A stretch of 59,578 nucleotides of DNA from Spirogloea muscicola. Lineage: Eukaryota; Streptophyta; Zygnematophyceae; Spirogloeales; Spirogloeaceae. The notes under the pieces were generated by a model that saw only the letters and a list, made by a program, of their open reading frames with translations, had not been told where the DNA came from and did no database searches. The DNA lies in the NCBI GenBank assembly GCA_009602725.1, contig WELB01000316.1:64918-124495 (forward strand), read 5' to 3'. Below, in pieces: positions 1-13,990 of the stretch. A program made the translations under genes and the position numbers. Each line of letters opens with the position of its first letter. Position 1 is the stretch's first letter.

Positions 1-300
1 CATGCGCTTGGCCGTCTCGCTGCAGAGGTCCATGGCCCGTGCGCTGCACCTTCGTGCCGGGAGAGCCCTCGCTGCTGCCTCTGGCTCTGTCCAGGGGACC
101 CACTTCCAGGACCCTAGCCTCTCTGATTTGCGGCTGCTTAGCAGGGGTTACTGAGTGATTTGTAGCTGCTTTCTTTCTTTGTCTGCTTTGATTTCTTAGC
201 GCTTCCTCTGGCTTCCTCTGGCCCCCTTCTCGTTCTTTGTTCATTCTCTTTTGGGCTGGCTTGTCCAGCCCCTATCCTCAATAGGCGAGCCCTTTCTTTA
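1..300 (+). mobile_element. LINE (non-LTR retrotransposon) 3' end
   Basis: The first 154 bases encode the tail of a LINE ORF2. It reads MRLAVSLQRS, then an RAGRALAAA stretch, and ends SDLRLLSRGY with a TGA stop at 152-154. The same ending recurs at 18.88, 38.97, 42.0, 42.3, 43.03 and 48.75 kb. A 3' UTR follows, with the hairpin GGGCTGG-CTTGT-CCAGCCC at 253-271 and then the shared terminal module with ATAGGCGAG and CTTTCTTT, fading near 300. The 5' part of the element lies outside the window. There is no poly-A tail. The identification rests on matching the larger copy at 17520-18990. Confidence 0.8.
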
Positions 301-1352
301 CCGCTGAGCCTCCTTGTGCTATTGCTGCTCATGCGGATCAGTCCAAATCTCTAGTGTCCCTTAACTCACCATCGCCCTTGCGTGCTCTAATCCGCAGTCA
401 CCTTTCCTCCTGTGGCACGTCGTGCCAGCTACTGCATGTTCTTGCTGGGCAGGCTCCAGCTCCCCACAGACACTGCTTCAAGTCGGCAGCAGTCTGGCGC
501 GTAGATAGATATTCCCAAAATATCTCATGTGACTATTTGATATATTTTATATTTGCTCGGCAATTCTGCACATTGATGTGGGCTTTGACCTAGACCACGT
601 CAACTCTTTTTGCGTCCACTCGCAGAATTCAAAAAAGAGTAATCCCATTTCTAATGCATATAGTTCCAGCCCTTTCAGACCTTTGTTCATTCCCTTGGGG
701 CTGCCCTCTCACATCCATTGGCTTTCAACAATTGAACTGTTTCTTCATCCTATTGAACTGGCCTGCGCCATTGCCTTACATGGGCTGTTTGCTCGATTTG
801 CGAAGAGCTTTTCTCTTTGAGGCGTGAAAAGACTTCCGGAGGTGGCAATCAAGTTGTCCCCCATGTGGCATCCACGTCGGCTTCTTGGTCGTTAGCCAAC
901 CCGGCAATGCCGTGCGGCCGGGGCAGTCGCTATCACCGGCCTGTCGGTGTTAACCGGCAGTCCGGCAGCCAGTACGTAGTATCACAAAGTTCTTACCGTC
1001 TCTCCACTAGGCCGGCCAGCCGAGATGAGCACGAGTTTGAAGTAACAGCCAGGTGGAGCATTGGCCTTATCTATGAAAATCTAAATATATAAATGGTGCT
1101 GACAAACCCATCCCCTGCGGAGCAGCGGTGAAGCGCAGGGTGCAGCAGCCGCCGTCGCCGCCGCCAGCGCCAGCGCCGGCGCTGCCGCAGCCGCCCGCTG
1201 GACAGACCTTGGCTGCGCAAGCCCTGACCTGCCATTGGCTGCTCGCCGGTCGGCTCGGAGACTGTGGCGCGTCGTCTGCTTCTCGCTGCAACTTTGGACG
1301 CCCTTGTCTCCAGCGAGTACTGGCCGCCTCTGAGACGCTCGAAGCCCTGGAT
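301..1352. other. Non-coding stretch upstream of the GPDH gene
   Basis: I see no supported gene here. A short LINE-tail-like piece (about 680-730, a TTCATTCCCTTGGGGCTGCC-type string) suggests another decayed element end. From about 1100 the DNA becomes GC-rich with CCG runs. That fits the promoter and 5' leader of the GPDH gene starting at 1353, but no TATA box or other motif can be assigned with confidence. Confidence 0.5.
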
Positions 1353-4300
1353 ATGAATGGCGCTGGCCCGGCGCCGCCTCACGACGAGGCGGCCGACGGT
1401 GCCCCTTACGTGGACGGCGCGCCCGTTGCCAATGGCGTCAAGGCCGTGAGGGTGAGCGGGCTCTCTGCACAACACAGTGCAGCCTTAAGCACAGATGGCA
1501 TCTGCTCAGACTGCCCTCACGAGCTTAGCTGGCCAGTCCGTCTCAAGTTCCGCTTGTGTAATGCGCCGCTGTCGTGTGCCAGAGCAGAGTGGAGACGCGT
1601 CCGATAGGCTGGATGAGCTCCGGGAGCTTTTTGGCAAAGCCCCTGGCGACCCCCTCAGGGTCGTTGGAGTGGGTGCGGGTGCCTGGGGCTGCGTCTTCAT
1701 TGGAATGATTCAGGTAACATTATAGACAGTGTATCCGCCCCCATAATTCTTGTCTAAGCAGCAGAGCATAACACATGTAGGCTGCAGGGGGCAACGATGA
1801 TAGGGGTACAATACGGTGCAATGCAGCAGCTGGGCAAGCCCACAGATGGCGCCCCAGCTTTGACTTTTGATATGTTACTGCGCAGTTTGCTAGCTTGTGA
1901 GCTGGCTGATGGCTACCATCTAGCTCGGCGCCGTCTTCTGAGCAGGCTGGCTGTGCTTTGCAGGAAACATACGGTCACTTGGATGACAGAATCAGCGTCC
2001 GGATATGGCGCAGGCAAGCTTGCCTCTGCTCATACTGTCAACTACATCATTTAAACATAAGATTCAAACTGGGTTATTCTTGCTTAAGATATAATACGCT
2101 AAATATCACTGTGCTCAGCAGAGGACAGAACGGGGGATAACACTGCAGCCAAGTCTGAAGTCTTTGCATTTTACTTCTCGTTTTCAAAGAGGGGTTACTT
2201 GCTTGTGCCAGGCCTGGGCGGCAGATGGATAGGGAATTTTCAGAGCACCTCTTCACAGTGATCAACAGCAAGGCTGAGGTTCTAAGGAGGCTGCTTGAGA
2301 ACTGCGCATACTTGAAGTATGTCGAAGCCCGGCTAGGGGATCGTGCCCTGTATGCGGACGAGATACTCAGGTGCTTTCCATTGGCCGTTCAAAGGATGCA
2401 GCTTGTGATCTCTGAGTGCAGCTTGTGTTGATGGAGCTATTTTTCATTTTAGCGAGCACGTCTGGCCTCCACCTGAGCTTCAGTTGGGTTCTTCACCCTG
2501 CTGAGAACACAGGGACGGGTTCTGTGTCAACATGGTGGATTCGCCAATCTGCCCACTCCACGTCGTCACAAACCTCCAGGAGGCTGTCTGGGATGCAGAC
2601 CTTGTTGTCAATGGGCTCCCGTCCACTGAGACACGGGGTGTCTTTGAGCAAATCGGAAAGTATTGGAAGGAGCGGAGGAAGTCGCCAGCTGTGATTATCA
2701 GCCTAGCCAAGGGCGTGGAAGCAGCTCTGGAGCCGGAGCCACACATTGTCACACCTACCCTAATCATACACCAGACGAGTATGCAGCAGCATCCTCTAGA
2801 CAGATGTGGATGACTTGTGGGCATCTTTGAGATTGTTTGGCTCGTGCAGATGTGTCTGTTTTGATTCTCTAATTTACTATTAGTCTAGAGTGTTTGTGCT
2901 AGTGCAGACATGTCATCTATCACCAGTGGTCAAACTTCTCAATCTAGCACCTTAATGAAGACCTCTGTCATGAGCACAACTACACGTCAGCCAGCTCATC
3001 ATGCTACTGTCACTTGAGCAGTGATACATTGATGGCCTGATTAATGTGGCCTATTTGTGAGGGCTGATCATCAGCAGTCTCGGTCTTGCAGCTGGCGTTC
3101 CTCTTGACAACATCCTTTATCTTGGCGGCCCAAACATTGCAGCAGAGGTGTGGAACAAAGAATATGCTAATGCTCGGCTTTGTGGAACAGACCGGTGGCG
3201 CAAGCCCCTTGCCAGCTTCCTGAGGCAACCACACTTCATTGTTTGGGACAATCCTGACCTTGTTACGCACGAGGTCATGGGAGGTCTCAAGAACGTCTAT
3301 GCCATTGGCGCTGGTGAGGCCCTTAGTTGGCTGGCCTTGGAAGGCGAAGCTTGCACGTGCTCCTTTCTGCTCTAAGACTGGGGACGTCATATTGGAGGCC
3401 TTATATTGTGCAGAACAGAACATTTAGTCAATACTGAATGCTTTGGGTATTCACAGCAGCTGCTGACAGCTAATGTGCAGATATGACTTGACCACTTCCA
3501 TATACTTGGCAATCTGCAAGGGCAGGCCTGGTAGCGAGCCTAACAAAGGAGAGCGCGACAAGCAAAGCCGTGTACTTTGCTCATAGCACGTCGGAGATGA
3601 TCTTTATCACCCACCTGCTGGCTGAGGAGCCGGAGAAGCTTGCCGGTCCGCTCTTGGCGGACACATTTGTCACGCTGCTCAAAGGGAGGAACTCCTGGTA
3701 TGGCCAGCAGCTGGGGACTCGGGCCCTGACGCCCGACATGGGCGACAATGTCAAGGGCAAGGGCGTCATTCAGGTACTTGTCAATGGGTATCTTGCACCC
3801 GTGAACTACAAATTTACTCTCTAATACGTATTTTCACAAGCATTCTCACAAACACATCATGTTCCTCTTTTCTCAACAGCAACAGTCTGATGTTCTGTCC
3901 CATCACTGATGTGTACTTCATATTCTGCACGCAGGGAGTTTCTGCTGTTGCAGCATTCTACTGTCTCCTTAGCCAGCCAAGCTTCGGCGTGCAGCACCCC
4001 TCCCGGGATGAGCTTGTACCGCCTGTGGAGTTATGCCCCATCCTTCAGACACTCAATCGCATTCTGATCTCAAGGTTTGCTGCCCTTTCACACATTGTAG
4101 GCCGAGCCACACACTGGTTGCATTTTGAAGCTGTTGGATAGAGATGTCATCCTCCAGCATTGCAGAGCAGGCCCAGTAGGTCCTTGCTTCTTCCTTACTT
4201 GCTGTCCTGTAGGTCTGACAATGAGAAGCTGAACAGAGGCATTGACTTCAATAGGCATAGTCATTGCAGACAGGAGCCTCATTCAATATGTGGTGTGTGC

Positions 4301-4515
4301 ACAATCAAAGTGCAGGCAGTGTGCTCAATTGCTAGCCTTTTGACCTGCTCATCCTTCCACTCCTTGTTGACAGGGTTGCGGAGCCTGAGGCTATTCTGAA
4401 AACTCTGCGGGACGAGAATACATATGATCCTCGCCAGCGTATTGAGATGGCACAAGGCCAGGCAATCTATAAGTCCAAAATTCTTGGTCGGCATCCCTCT
4501 ATGAAAGGACGCTAG
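1353..4515 (+). CDS. GPDHC1: NAD-dependent glycerol-3-phosphate dehydrogenase, cytosolic plant type
   Basis: This enzyme reduces dihydroxyacetone phosphate to glycerol-3-phosphate with NADH (EC 1.1.1.8) for glycerolipid synthesis, glycerol and redox balance. Nine exons are seen: 1353-1451, about 1588-1713, 1964-2013, 2212-2370, 2513-2778, 3092-3313, 3526-3773, 3935-4074 and 4374-4515. All phases agree and give about 483 residues, the usual plant length. The NAD-binding loop is [13 protein letters not shown]. Other family landmarks are [57 protein letters not shown] (containing the catalytic Lys region) and [14 protein letters not shown]. No transit peptide is evident, so a cytosolic site is likely. 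The start at ATG 1353 is the first in-frame ATG of an open exon. Intron 3 has a GC donor (AG|GCAAGC at 2014) instead of GT. The exact acceptor of exon 2 (1585 or 1588) is uncertain by one codon. Confidence 0.95.
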
Positions 4516-5086
4516 TGCAGACCTTGGCAAAAGTGTAGACTTTGTCTGGATAGTGCAACTCATGCATACAGCTCCTTGGTCCTTCATTCCTGGCGCATGG
4601 GCGGGCAACTTTTTGGAGGCTCCAGATGCAAGCAAGATGCACAGTGGCTGTATCCTAGGTGACACAGCTTTATATTTGCCTGTAGCTGATGTCCACTCTC
4701 TGACACCCTCGGAAAGGACTTGGAACGAACTTAGGCAACTTCAGCTCTTCCAACAAAACTTAGGCAACTCGTCAGCAGGCTTCTGCAGTAGCCTTTGCTT
4801 TTAATGGATTCAAGCTCATTAGCCTTGGATATTCACTCCAACAACCTTAGTAGTCACATGACAACACTGGCTACTTTTTGAAGGAGACTGAATTTGAAGA
4901 TAAGAAGCACTGCAAAGTAACAGAGGCTGAGAGATATTTTATAAGCAGTAAATGCCATGAGTGTGGGCATCTCATTGGAATGTAAATGAGAAATTGCTGC
5001 CTACTCACTGGGCTGCTTGTAGCTGGGTGGCCAATATTGTGGGCCAAGCGCAATCCACTCACAGCCATCTGCTAATTCTTCATTGT
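4516..5086. other. Intergenic region between convergent genes
   Basis: This stretch lies between the stop codons of the GPDH gene (+) and the NCBP3-like gene (-), so it should hold both 3' UTRs and poly(A) sites. I saw no ORF, repeat or RNA gene that I can support. Confidence 0.5.
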
Positions 5087-6926
5087 CTACGAGCGATCGT
5101 TTTTCTTCCTCTCTCTCTTCCCGCCTCGATGTCTCCTCCTACCAGTACCTGTGCCAGTGCCTACCTCCTCAACAGCCGTCACCATCGTCTTCGCTCCCAG
5201 CCTGTCCTTCACGCGTCGCAGTTGATCCCCATATCCTGTGCTGAGGACTTCCTCTCTAGAATTGCCTCCCAGCCTGTCCCTGACGCGAGGCCGTCTTTCT
5301 GACAAACTCGGTGTAGCTTCCTCCGGCTCCCATCGCTCAACAGCCTCATTGTTGACCTTACTGCTTGGGCTCATCAACACCTGTGGTGAGACAGCCGACT
5401 CTTCAACCTCCACCTCCCTGTTCTCCACCTTGTTTGCTGGCTCGCACGATGCCTGGGCCTGCTTAGCGGCCTCTGGAGACCCCAGAGGCATGAACGTCCC
5501 GCGCTTGTACGTAGCCGTGCCCCTGCCCTTCACAACGACCGGCGGTATATGCCCATCCTCAGCGACCTTGGCCTTCAAGTATGCCCGGAGGTCTGGGACG
5601 TCAACACGCTGCAGCTTCCTGGCAGTGCCCGTGTCGACGCCCTGCTCCACCTCGTCGGGCGTCGGCGGCAGCTTCGCACCAAGGCGGCTGAAGACCTTTC
5701 CCTGGTCTTGCAGCAGGATGCTACGCATGTCAAGGTTGAGCGCAACCTCCCCGTCAAGGTCGCGGTGCGCCGACTGCCGCCACGGGCTGCCAGTCTGCAG
5801 GCCCCGGGGCCTCTTGCCCAAGGCAAGCTTGTCCGCCACCCCGTTGCTGCCCAGGCTCACGGCAACCGCCGCAAGCCCATCCTTCCCAGGGACCGGCGGG
5901 TTGGGTGGTGCGTCCAGGATGGAAGCCACTCGGAGGCTGATGGGAAATGTCCAGTCGTGCAGCACGAGCGGCTTGCCCTCGTGCCAGGGAGCAGCTGCGA
6001 CATGCAAGCCCACGCAAGCTCTCACCCGGTGGCTCTGACACGAACTTGGGTATTGTGACAAAGTATGGTCTCAGATACGGCGCTGACAGTGGCGAGGCTC
6101 TGGCTCCTCAGCATTGGCAAGCAGCAGGCCTCCAGCTCACCCGAGTCGGGGTCGGCCATCGGCTCGAGCGTGCCCTTGCGGAGCAGTGCCCGCTTTGCGC
6201 TGAACGGGTCCCCAAAGGCCACGTTGCCTGGGCAACGAAGCACAGCGGCGGAGGCTCGTCAGCCCGAAGCGCGCTCCCTTTGTAGCTTCACGTCTGCGCA
6301 AGCTTGGAGTGCGGCGGCAGTGGCAATGGCGGAGGCGCTCACAGGAGCTGGGCGAGACCCACTCCACCGCCACGGGGCTGAAGCCCGTGAAGTAGCCAAG
6401 CACGTCGGCGGTGCGCAGGTGGGGCGAGGCGTGGAGGTGCAGCGCCTCTGCCCGCAGCGGCGTGCCGTCAGCCACGTCCTCGCGCTCGTCGGCGGGCCCG
6501 AGATCGGCGGCGGTGGGCGCGGCGGGCTCTGCGGCGGAGGCGGCGGCCGGGAAGACGGGAAGCGCTGCGCTGAGGCGGCGCCCCGCAGCCACCGCGANGG
6601 CTGCGGCGTTGGCGGCGGCGCTGTTGGCGGCGGCGGTGCAGCTCACGTTCTCGGAGCGGCAGCGGCAGCGGAAGGCCAACCCCGACGACGGCGTCGCGAA
6701 CAGCGGGCTTGGCGGCGGCGACGACGCGGCGCTGGGCCACCGCACTAAGGACTGGGTGACCTTCGCCGAGCGCCAACGGCGGCGCAAGAAGGGGGTCTCT
6801 CTCGGCGACGGCAGCGGCGGCGGTGGCGGTGGCGGCGGTGATGGCGGCGGCGGCGGCGCCGGGCCTCCGCCTGCGGATCTTCGTCGCTGAGGCTCTTCGG
6901 CGTCGCCGCTCGACCGGGGTGCCGGC

Positions 6927-6928
<2 letters not shown>
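5087..6928 (-). CDS. NCBP3: Nuclear cap-binding protein subunit 3 (NCBP3/C17orf85-like)
   Basis: In animals NCBP3 joins NCBP1 (CBP80) in an alternative cap-binding complex for mRNA export. Three exons on the minus strand, 6928-6343, 6227-6141 and 5994-5087, keep one frame and give about 526 residues. Exon 1 ends and exon 2 begins inside the RRM-like signature: ADVLGYFTGFSPVAVEWV, then SPSSC-NVAF. The human protein has the equivalent DVFSYFKEYPPAHIEWL with DDTSCNVVW. Exon 3 has the WHEGKPLVL and LRVASIL segment seen in plant homologues. The tail has repeated [KR]V[KRF][DS]RLG boxes (KVFSRLG, RVRDRLG, RVKDRLG), as human NCBP3 does, and ends basic (RRRHRGGKRERKK). The N-terminal 150 residues are Pro/Ala-rich and weakly supported. 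The start could be ATG 6928 or ATG 6997, or an upstream exon could be missed. One base near 6598 is N. Confidence 0.72.
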
Positions 6929-8551
<1,623 letters not shown>

Positions 8552-9130
8552 AGTGGCCATTGCCGCGCCACTCGTGGCTTGCAGCACGAGTGCTAGCATA
8601 GCACTAGAGCTACTTGTGGTGGATATATGAGAGGTGACACAAAGGAGACGTAGAACTGCATGAGGTTCAGCAAGGCAAAGCTCAAGCAGGCCATTCTGAC
8701 TGTCTGAAACACTGGGACAGGGCTTCTGTGCATATGCCCTGCCCTTATTTGTCGAAGTCGCCAGCACTGCAAGAGAAGCACTGGATTTGTAGGCACATGC
8801 GTAAGAGCCTCCATGGCTTACTTGGTGGCTGTGCCTAATGATGCTTTTAAGGCAGTCATTGCAATCGGTCCTCAATTTCTCCAATATATGATAGCTAGGG
8901 TATCTGATGAGCTCCCCTTTGAAGCAAGAATCATAGCGATGCGGAACATCCCTGTCAAGCTGTATTAGTCAGATCTCGTCGTGCATCCTGAATACAAGCC
9001 AGGAGGATGTTGCTTATCTCAGCATGCTTTTCATATAGATAGTGATGCGATTAAGCCGGACAGACGTCTTGCACCTGCCAAAAGTCGCCAGGCCGTCAGC
9101 TTTGTAACGCGCAGACCGTTCTGTGCCGGC
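8552..9130. other. Non-coding stretch after DDAH
   Basis: This is presumably the DDAH 3' UTR followed by spacer. No ORF or RNA gene is supported. Confidence 0.4.
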
Positions 9131-9790
9131 CCGGCACTTGTACCGAGCTGGATTCGCTTCCGGTGGCCCTTCGCTTGCCCTTGGTGGGCTGTGAATTGCC
9201 CTCGGCTGACCCCTGGGCGGCCCCTCAGGTGGCCCTTCGCAAGCCCGTCCTTCACGAGGTGAGTGGCTCTCCGAAAGAAGAAAGCGCGGCCAGATTGACT
9301 GGTGGCTGGGAAAGAAGGTGCTCGCCCATTGAGAAGAGGGGCTGGCAAAGCCAACCCAAAAAGAATGGACAATGTTCAAAGCCAAAGAAAGAGGTGCTGG
9401 GAAAGGCCAGCCCAAAGGAATGGACAAGGTCTGAAGGAGCCGAAGTGCGAAGGACTAGGACTAAGACATCAGCCAGGGAACGCTCAGTAACCTCTAGGAG
9501 ACAGTTCTTCCAAAATGACAGCAGTGGCTGTGAGAGGCCAGCCCAAAGGAATGGACAAGGTCTGAATAGCAGGATGCTAGTCTTTGAGACGTCAGCAAGT
9601 GGCTTTCAGCCCTTGAGTTAACATGGCCGCCTTTGGTTTTAGGGTTTAGGCTTCTCCTTCTCAATCGGGGGCAATGGCTGTGAACAGCCAGCCCGAAAAG
9701 AATTGACAGAGTCCGAAGCGCTGGAAGCGCAAGGGGGGAGGCAATGAAGGCATGAAGAAAGCGCAATGGAAGTAATGGACGGGAGTAAAT
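9131..9790 (-). mobile_element. Cluster of LINE 3' tails, minus strand
   Basis: Several truncated LINE 3' ends are stacked head to tail on the minus strand. One type-A hairpin lies at 9339-9357 (CCAACCC instead of CCAGCCC, which still pairs as G-U in the RNA). Type-B hairpins, with GGCTG/CAGCC arms, lie at 9526-9543 and about 9676-9689. The stretch 9405-9505 is nearly identical to 42185-42295. It contains the end of an ORF (RGY-stop) and the following UTR. The short module CACCAGTCAATCTGGCCGCG is present in reverse near 9283-9303. No intact coding region is left. Confidence 0.7.
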
Positions 9791-10023
9791 GGTATGATTG
9801 GATGAAGGGAACGGAGGAGAGGCTGGGTCTTGGGGCGCATCCCAGTGCTGCCGTCTCGCCGCGCCGTTTCGCGACGTCGGGAGCAGCTGCGCAACGGGCC
9901 AGCAGCGGCGCGGCGTTGCCCGCTTGCAGGGCGGCCACACCAGCAGGCCCCCCACTTTCGCAGCCTCCCGGCCCCCGGCGCCGCCCGCGGTGCGCAGCGG
10001 CGGCCATGGCGGCGGCCGCCGCC

Positions 10024-10968
<945 letters not shown>

Positions 10969-11241
10969 TACAAGCACGAGAGCTGCGGCCAGTGCACGCC
11001 CTGCCGTGAGGGCACGACCTGGATGTGGCAGATCCTGGAGCGCATGAAGGCCGGTGACGCGCGCCTCGAGGAGATTGACATGCTGCAGGAGATCACCAAA
11101 CAGATAGAGGGTCACACCATTTGTGCGCTTGGGGATGCAGCTGCATGGCCCATCCAGGGTCTCATCCGCCACTTCCGGCCAGAGTTGGAGAAGCGCATCC
11201 AGGGCCTTGCAGAGCAGAAACTGGAGGAGATGGCGGCCTGA
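10969..11241 (+). CDS. NDUFV1: NADH dehydrogenase [ubiquinone] flavoprotein 1, C-terminal exon (partial)
   Basis: This is the end of the 51-kDa subunit of mitochondrial complex I, which binds NADH, FMN and iron-sulfur cluster N3. About 90 codons are open from the gap to the TGA at 11239-11241. They contain three of the N3 ligands in [12 protein letters not shown] and the fourth in [14 protein letters not shown]. The run [13 protein letters not shown] then leads to the C terminus. The match to plant NDUFV1 is nearly residue by residue. The first ~390 codons fall in or beyond the gap, whose stated 822 nt is too short to hold them, even without introns. No donor or acceptor can be checked because the gap begins inside the exon. 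Confidence 0.95.
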   Translation, partial: YKHESCGQCTPCREGTTWMWQILERMKAGDARLEEIDMLQEITKQIEGHTICALGDAAAWPIQGLIRHFRPELEKRIQGLAEQKLEEMAA

Positions 11242-12160
11242 GTGCTGGAGCTGGCGAGCTAAAGTCAGATATCTTATATCACCAGGGGGCTAGTGTTGGC
11301 AGCAGCAATTGTCTATCATAACTTGTCGCCTAGGGTATATCTATTGGCGGGTTGTGAACATCTTCAGGACTTGCTTCTATAGTGTCGTCATGAGGTGGTG
11401 CACAATCGGAGGGGTACGTGTAAGAGTGCGTTGTGAGAAAGGCTCGATACCAGAAAAGACCACGTCAATGTTGTCCATCGTTTGCTCGGCTGGCGTTCGG
11501 AGAGTTTGCTATATATGTCCTGTCTACATTCGCGTCTATTAGCCTTTAAGAACCAGCTAATACGAAATTTGCAATGACAGTGCAGCTTTGCGCCTACAAG
11601 ATTGTGCAGCGGTCAGTCAGGCAAGGTTGCTTGGAAACATACTTCAAGAGAGCGTCTTAGATTGCACTGATATAGAACTTGCAGAGAAGAGAGCCGCTTT
11701 GTGTTGGCCTGCTCCTTGATCCTCATAGTTTAAGAATGATTGTGATAATTGTACAATTTGGGAAGAGCAAAGGACACAAGCATATTGCACTCAGCGACAT
11801 GACTGATGGTGGTGAAATGGAGCACAGCGACATAACTGATGCTGGTGAAGCATAGCATATCACTAAACATGTGGCAATGAGGAGGCTTTATTCTCCATCA
11901 CATTCTGAACCTTGGAACATTGTCCTTGGAAAATCTACATTCTGTAATGATAAAAGCTTGAGACTAGAAGCTGAGATGGCTTTACTGTACTGCATCACTT
12001 GATTGTCTGTGTAAAGGAGAGGTCTTCATCAGCAACCTTACTGTAAGTGAAGGTCCTGAGTCATGATTTTGCCTATATGGGGCATCTTTGTGATAAAATA
12101 GCATAGCAAATCAAACAGGAGGATTTAGGGATGCCTGTGCCCTCTTCACAGAGGAAGCAC
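11242..12160. other. Non-coding stretch with one short tandem duplication
   Basis: This lies between convergent NDUFV1 (+) and Hsp20 (-), so 3' UTRs are expected. A roughly 30-nt unit is duplicated at 11790-11818 and 11824-11851 (ACTGATGGTGGTGAA versus ACTGATGCTGGTGAA). No gene is supported. Confidence 0.5.
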
Positions 12161-13447
12161 TCAATCATGGCCTGCCATGTCCTCTGCAGCAGCAGGTTCA
12201 GGCTGAACTGGTGGTGCAGCCGGTGGCTGTAGGAGCTCGCCGCTGCGGACCTCGACCACAGTCAGCGCGGCCCTGGAGCCGATGGCACCATCGGGCCCCT
12301 TGGGGATGGTGATGGTCAGGACACCAAGCTTGTGGTCTGCGAGCGCCGCTTCAGCACTGGCGTCTGCAGGCAAGCGGAAGCGGCGCTTGAATGCGCCGAA
12401 GCCCCGCTCCTCAAGGTGCAGACTCCCGGGCTCCTCCCAGGTGTCCAACTCGCGGTGGCCGGCAATGGAGAGTACAACGCTGCCGCCTGCGGCAGCGTCA
12501 GCCTGCAGCTGCACCTCCACCTGCTCGGGCGGCACTCCCGGCAGGTCAGCGACGACGGTGTACACGTCCACGGTCTCCTTGATGTCTATCTTCAAGACCA
12601 TCCCACTCACAGGACCCTCCATGTTGTCCTCGTTGGTGTCACTGCCAAAGTACGGCGGCGGCGGAGGGAACCCGGGCGGCGGAGGGAAGCCGCCAGACCA
12701 GCCGCCAAGGTGCGGTGGCAGGGGCGGCGGATGCGGCGGCCTGCCTGCGCCCGGCCGGTGGGGATGGCCAAAGAGGTGATGATGATGCGGCGGCGGCGGC
12801 CCTGGCGGCGGCGGCGGCGGCGGTCCTGGCGGCGGAAAGGGTGGCTGAGGATTAGACGGCAGCGTGCTCCAGGGGCCGAAGCCGCCGCTGCGCGCGGCGG
12901 CCAGCCACGACGCGTGGCCGCCGCCCAGGCCGCGGCAGTGCTGCTTCCAGGCCTTGCGCCAGGCCCTGAGGTGCTCTGCACGGCGAGGCACACGGACTGG
13001 CTCCGGGCTGTCAAGGACGCCCAGCTGCTGCATGCGGGAGACGTCGAGAAGCACGCCTGGCGGTGGCGGCAGCGGCAGCTCCTCAGAAGGACGAGCCAAC
13101 GACGTCGGGGCGCCGGAGACGGCTGGCGACAAGGACGAGACATTGTAGAAGCAGAGTGGCCCGCGAAGCCGCACTTGCTGGAAGCCGAGAGCCGCCGGCG
13201 CTGCCAGCGGGGTCCGCAGGTCCTCACCTTGAGGCGGGACGGCGCCGTGGCGGCCGCCGTGGTGGTGGTGGTGGTGGTGGTTATGGTGGCGGTGGTGGTG
13301 GCGGCCCGGCGGGTGGTGGCCCGGAGGCGGCGGGGCCATGTCGTCCGACCCGGAGCTCGAGTCCAGCTCCGCGACGCCGCGGAACAGCGCAGGCCTCATG
13401 CCGCCGCGGCGGCTCCGGCCGCCGGCTGAGCGACTCTGCTGCGCGGC

Positions 13448-13478
<31 letters not shown>

Positions 13479-13750
13479 GCAGCGGCGGCGGACGCGGGTT
13501 GGCAATGGGAATGGCGAGTCAGGAGGGGGGAAGGGAGGGAGCGGCGCGGGATGGGCAGGCGGGCTCGCGTGGCAGGCACGGCTGGCGCTCGCGAAGCTGC
13601 CATGCACGCGGCAGAGCAGCCGCGCAGAGGAATGCCGCACTCTTGGACTCCACGTATGGCCGTGGCTCGCATCGGACGGGCACGATCGATACACTCTGGC
13701 GCCAGGACGTGTCGTTCGAGAAGTAGACATGCCGCGAACAGGAAGCGCAT
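12161..13750 (-). CDS. Alpha-crystallin/Hsp20-domain protein with low-complexity N-terminal half
   Basis: The single open frame encodes up to 529 residues. The C-terminal ~130 residues form an alpha-crystallin domain: VVADLPGVPPEQVEVQLQ, then LSIAGHRE, ERGFGAFKRRFRLP and the closing GVLTITIPK strand. Small heat-shock proteins bind unfolding proteins and hold them for refolding. Most are 15-25 kDa, so this one is unusually long. In front of the domain are an Ala run, a His-rich tract (about residues 140-170), and long Pro- and Gly-Pro-rich stretches, some ending in His runs. ATG 13750 opens the frame, but downstream ATGs at 13672, 13603 and 13399 are equally possible, and the first 110 residues may not be translated. 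The C terminus lacks the common I-x-I/V tail motif. The low-complexity part may affect assembly or location; that is inference. Confidence 0.8.
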
Positions 13751-13824
13751 GCCGTGGATAACACGTCACCATCCGATCGTTGCACTTACTTTCCGAGAGT
13801 AGTGATTCCAGATTGCCCCTTCGA

Positions 13825-13990
13825 GTTTTGTTCATCCATTTTCTGGGCTGGCCAATCACAGCCATGGCCCTGTCTTGCAGGAGTCCTCAATGTGCGCACG
13901 GCTTTAAAGGAAAGAATTAAAAGAAATAGCTTCTTCAGAAATATGGCGACGGCTGTGAGAGGCCAGCCCAAAAACTGATGAACAAGGTCC
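13825..13990. mobile_element. Two facing LINE 3' tails (inverted pair)
   Basis: The plus strand carries a type-B tail hairpin (GGCTG 13846-13850, CAGCC 13859-13863) preceded by TTCATCCATTTT. The minus strand carries another, with arms at 13951-13955 and 13964-13968, followed by the reverse of the TTCAT lead. Two truncated element ends thus face each other across about 80 bp. Confidence 0.55.

Noticed and set aside
6065-6890. Plus-strand frames opposite the NCBP3-like gene
   Set aside because: They are shadows in low-complexity GC-rich DNA. The minus strand has the RRM signature continuing across a proper intron.
13063-13761. Plus-strand Arg/Gly-rich frames opposite the Hsp20 gene
   Set aside because: They arise from antisense reading of Ala, His and Pro codon runs. 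Only the minus strand yields a known domain.
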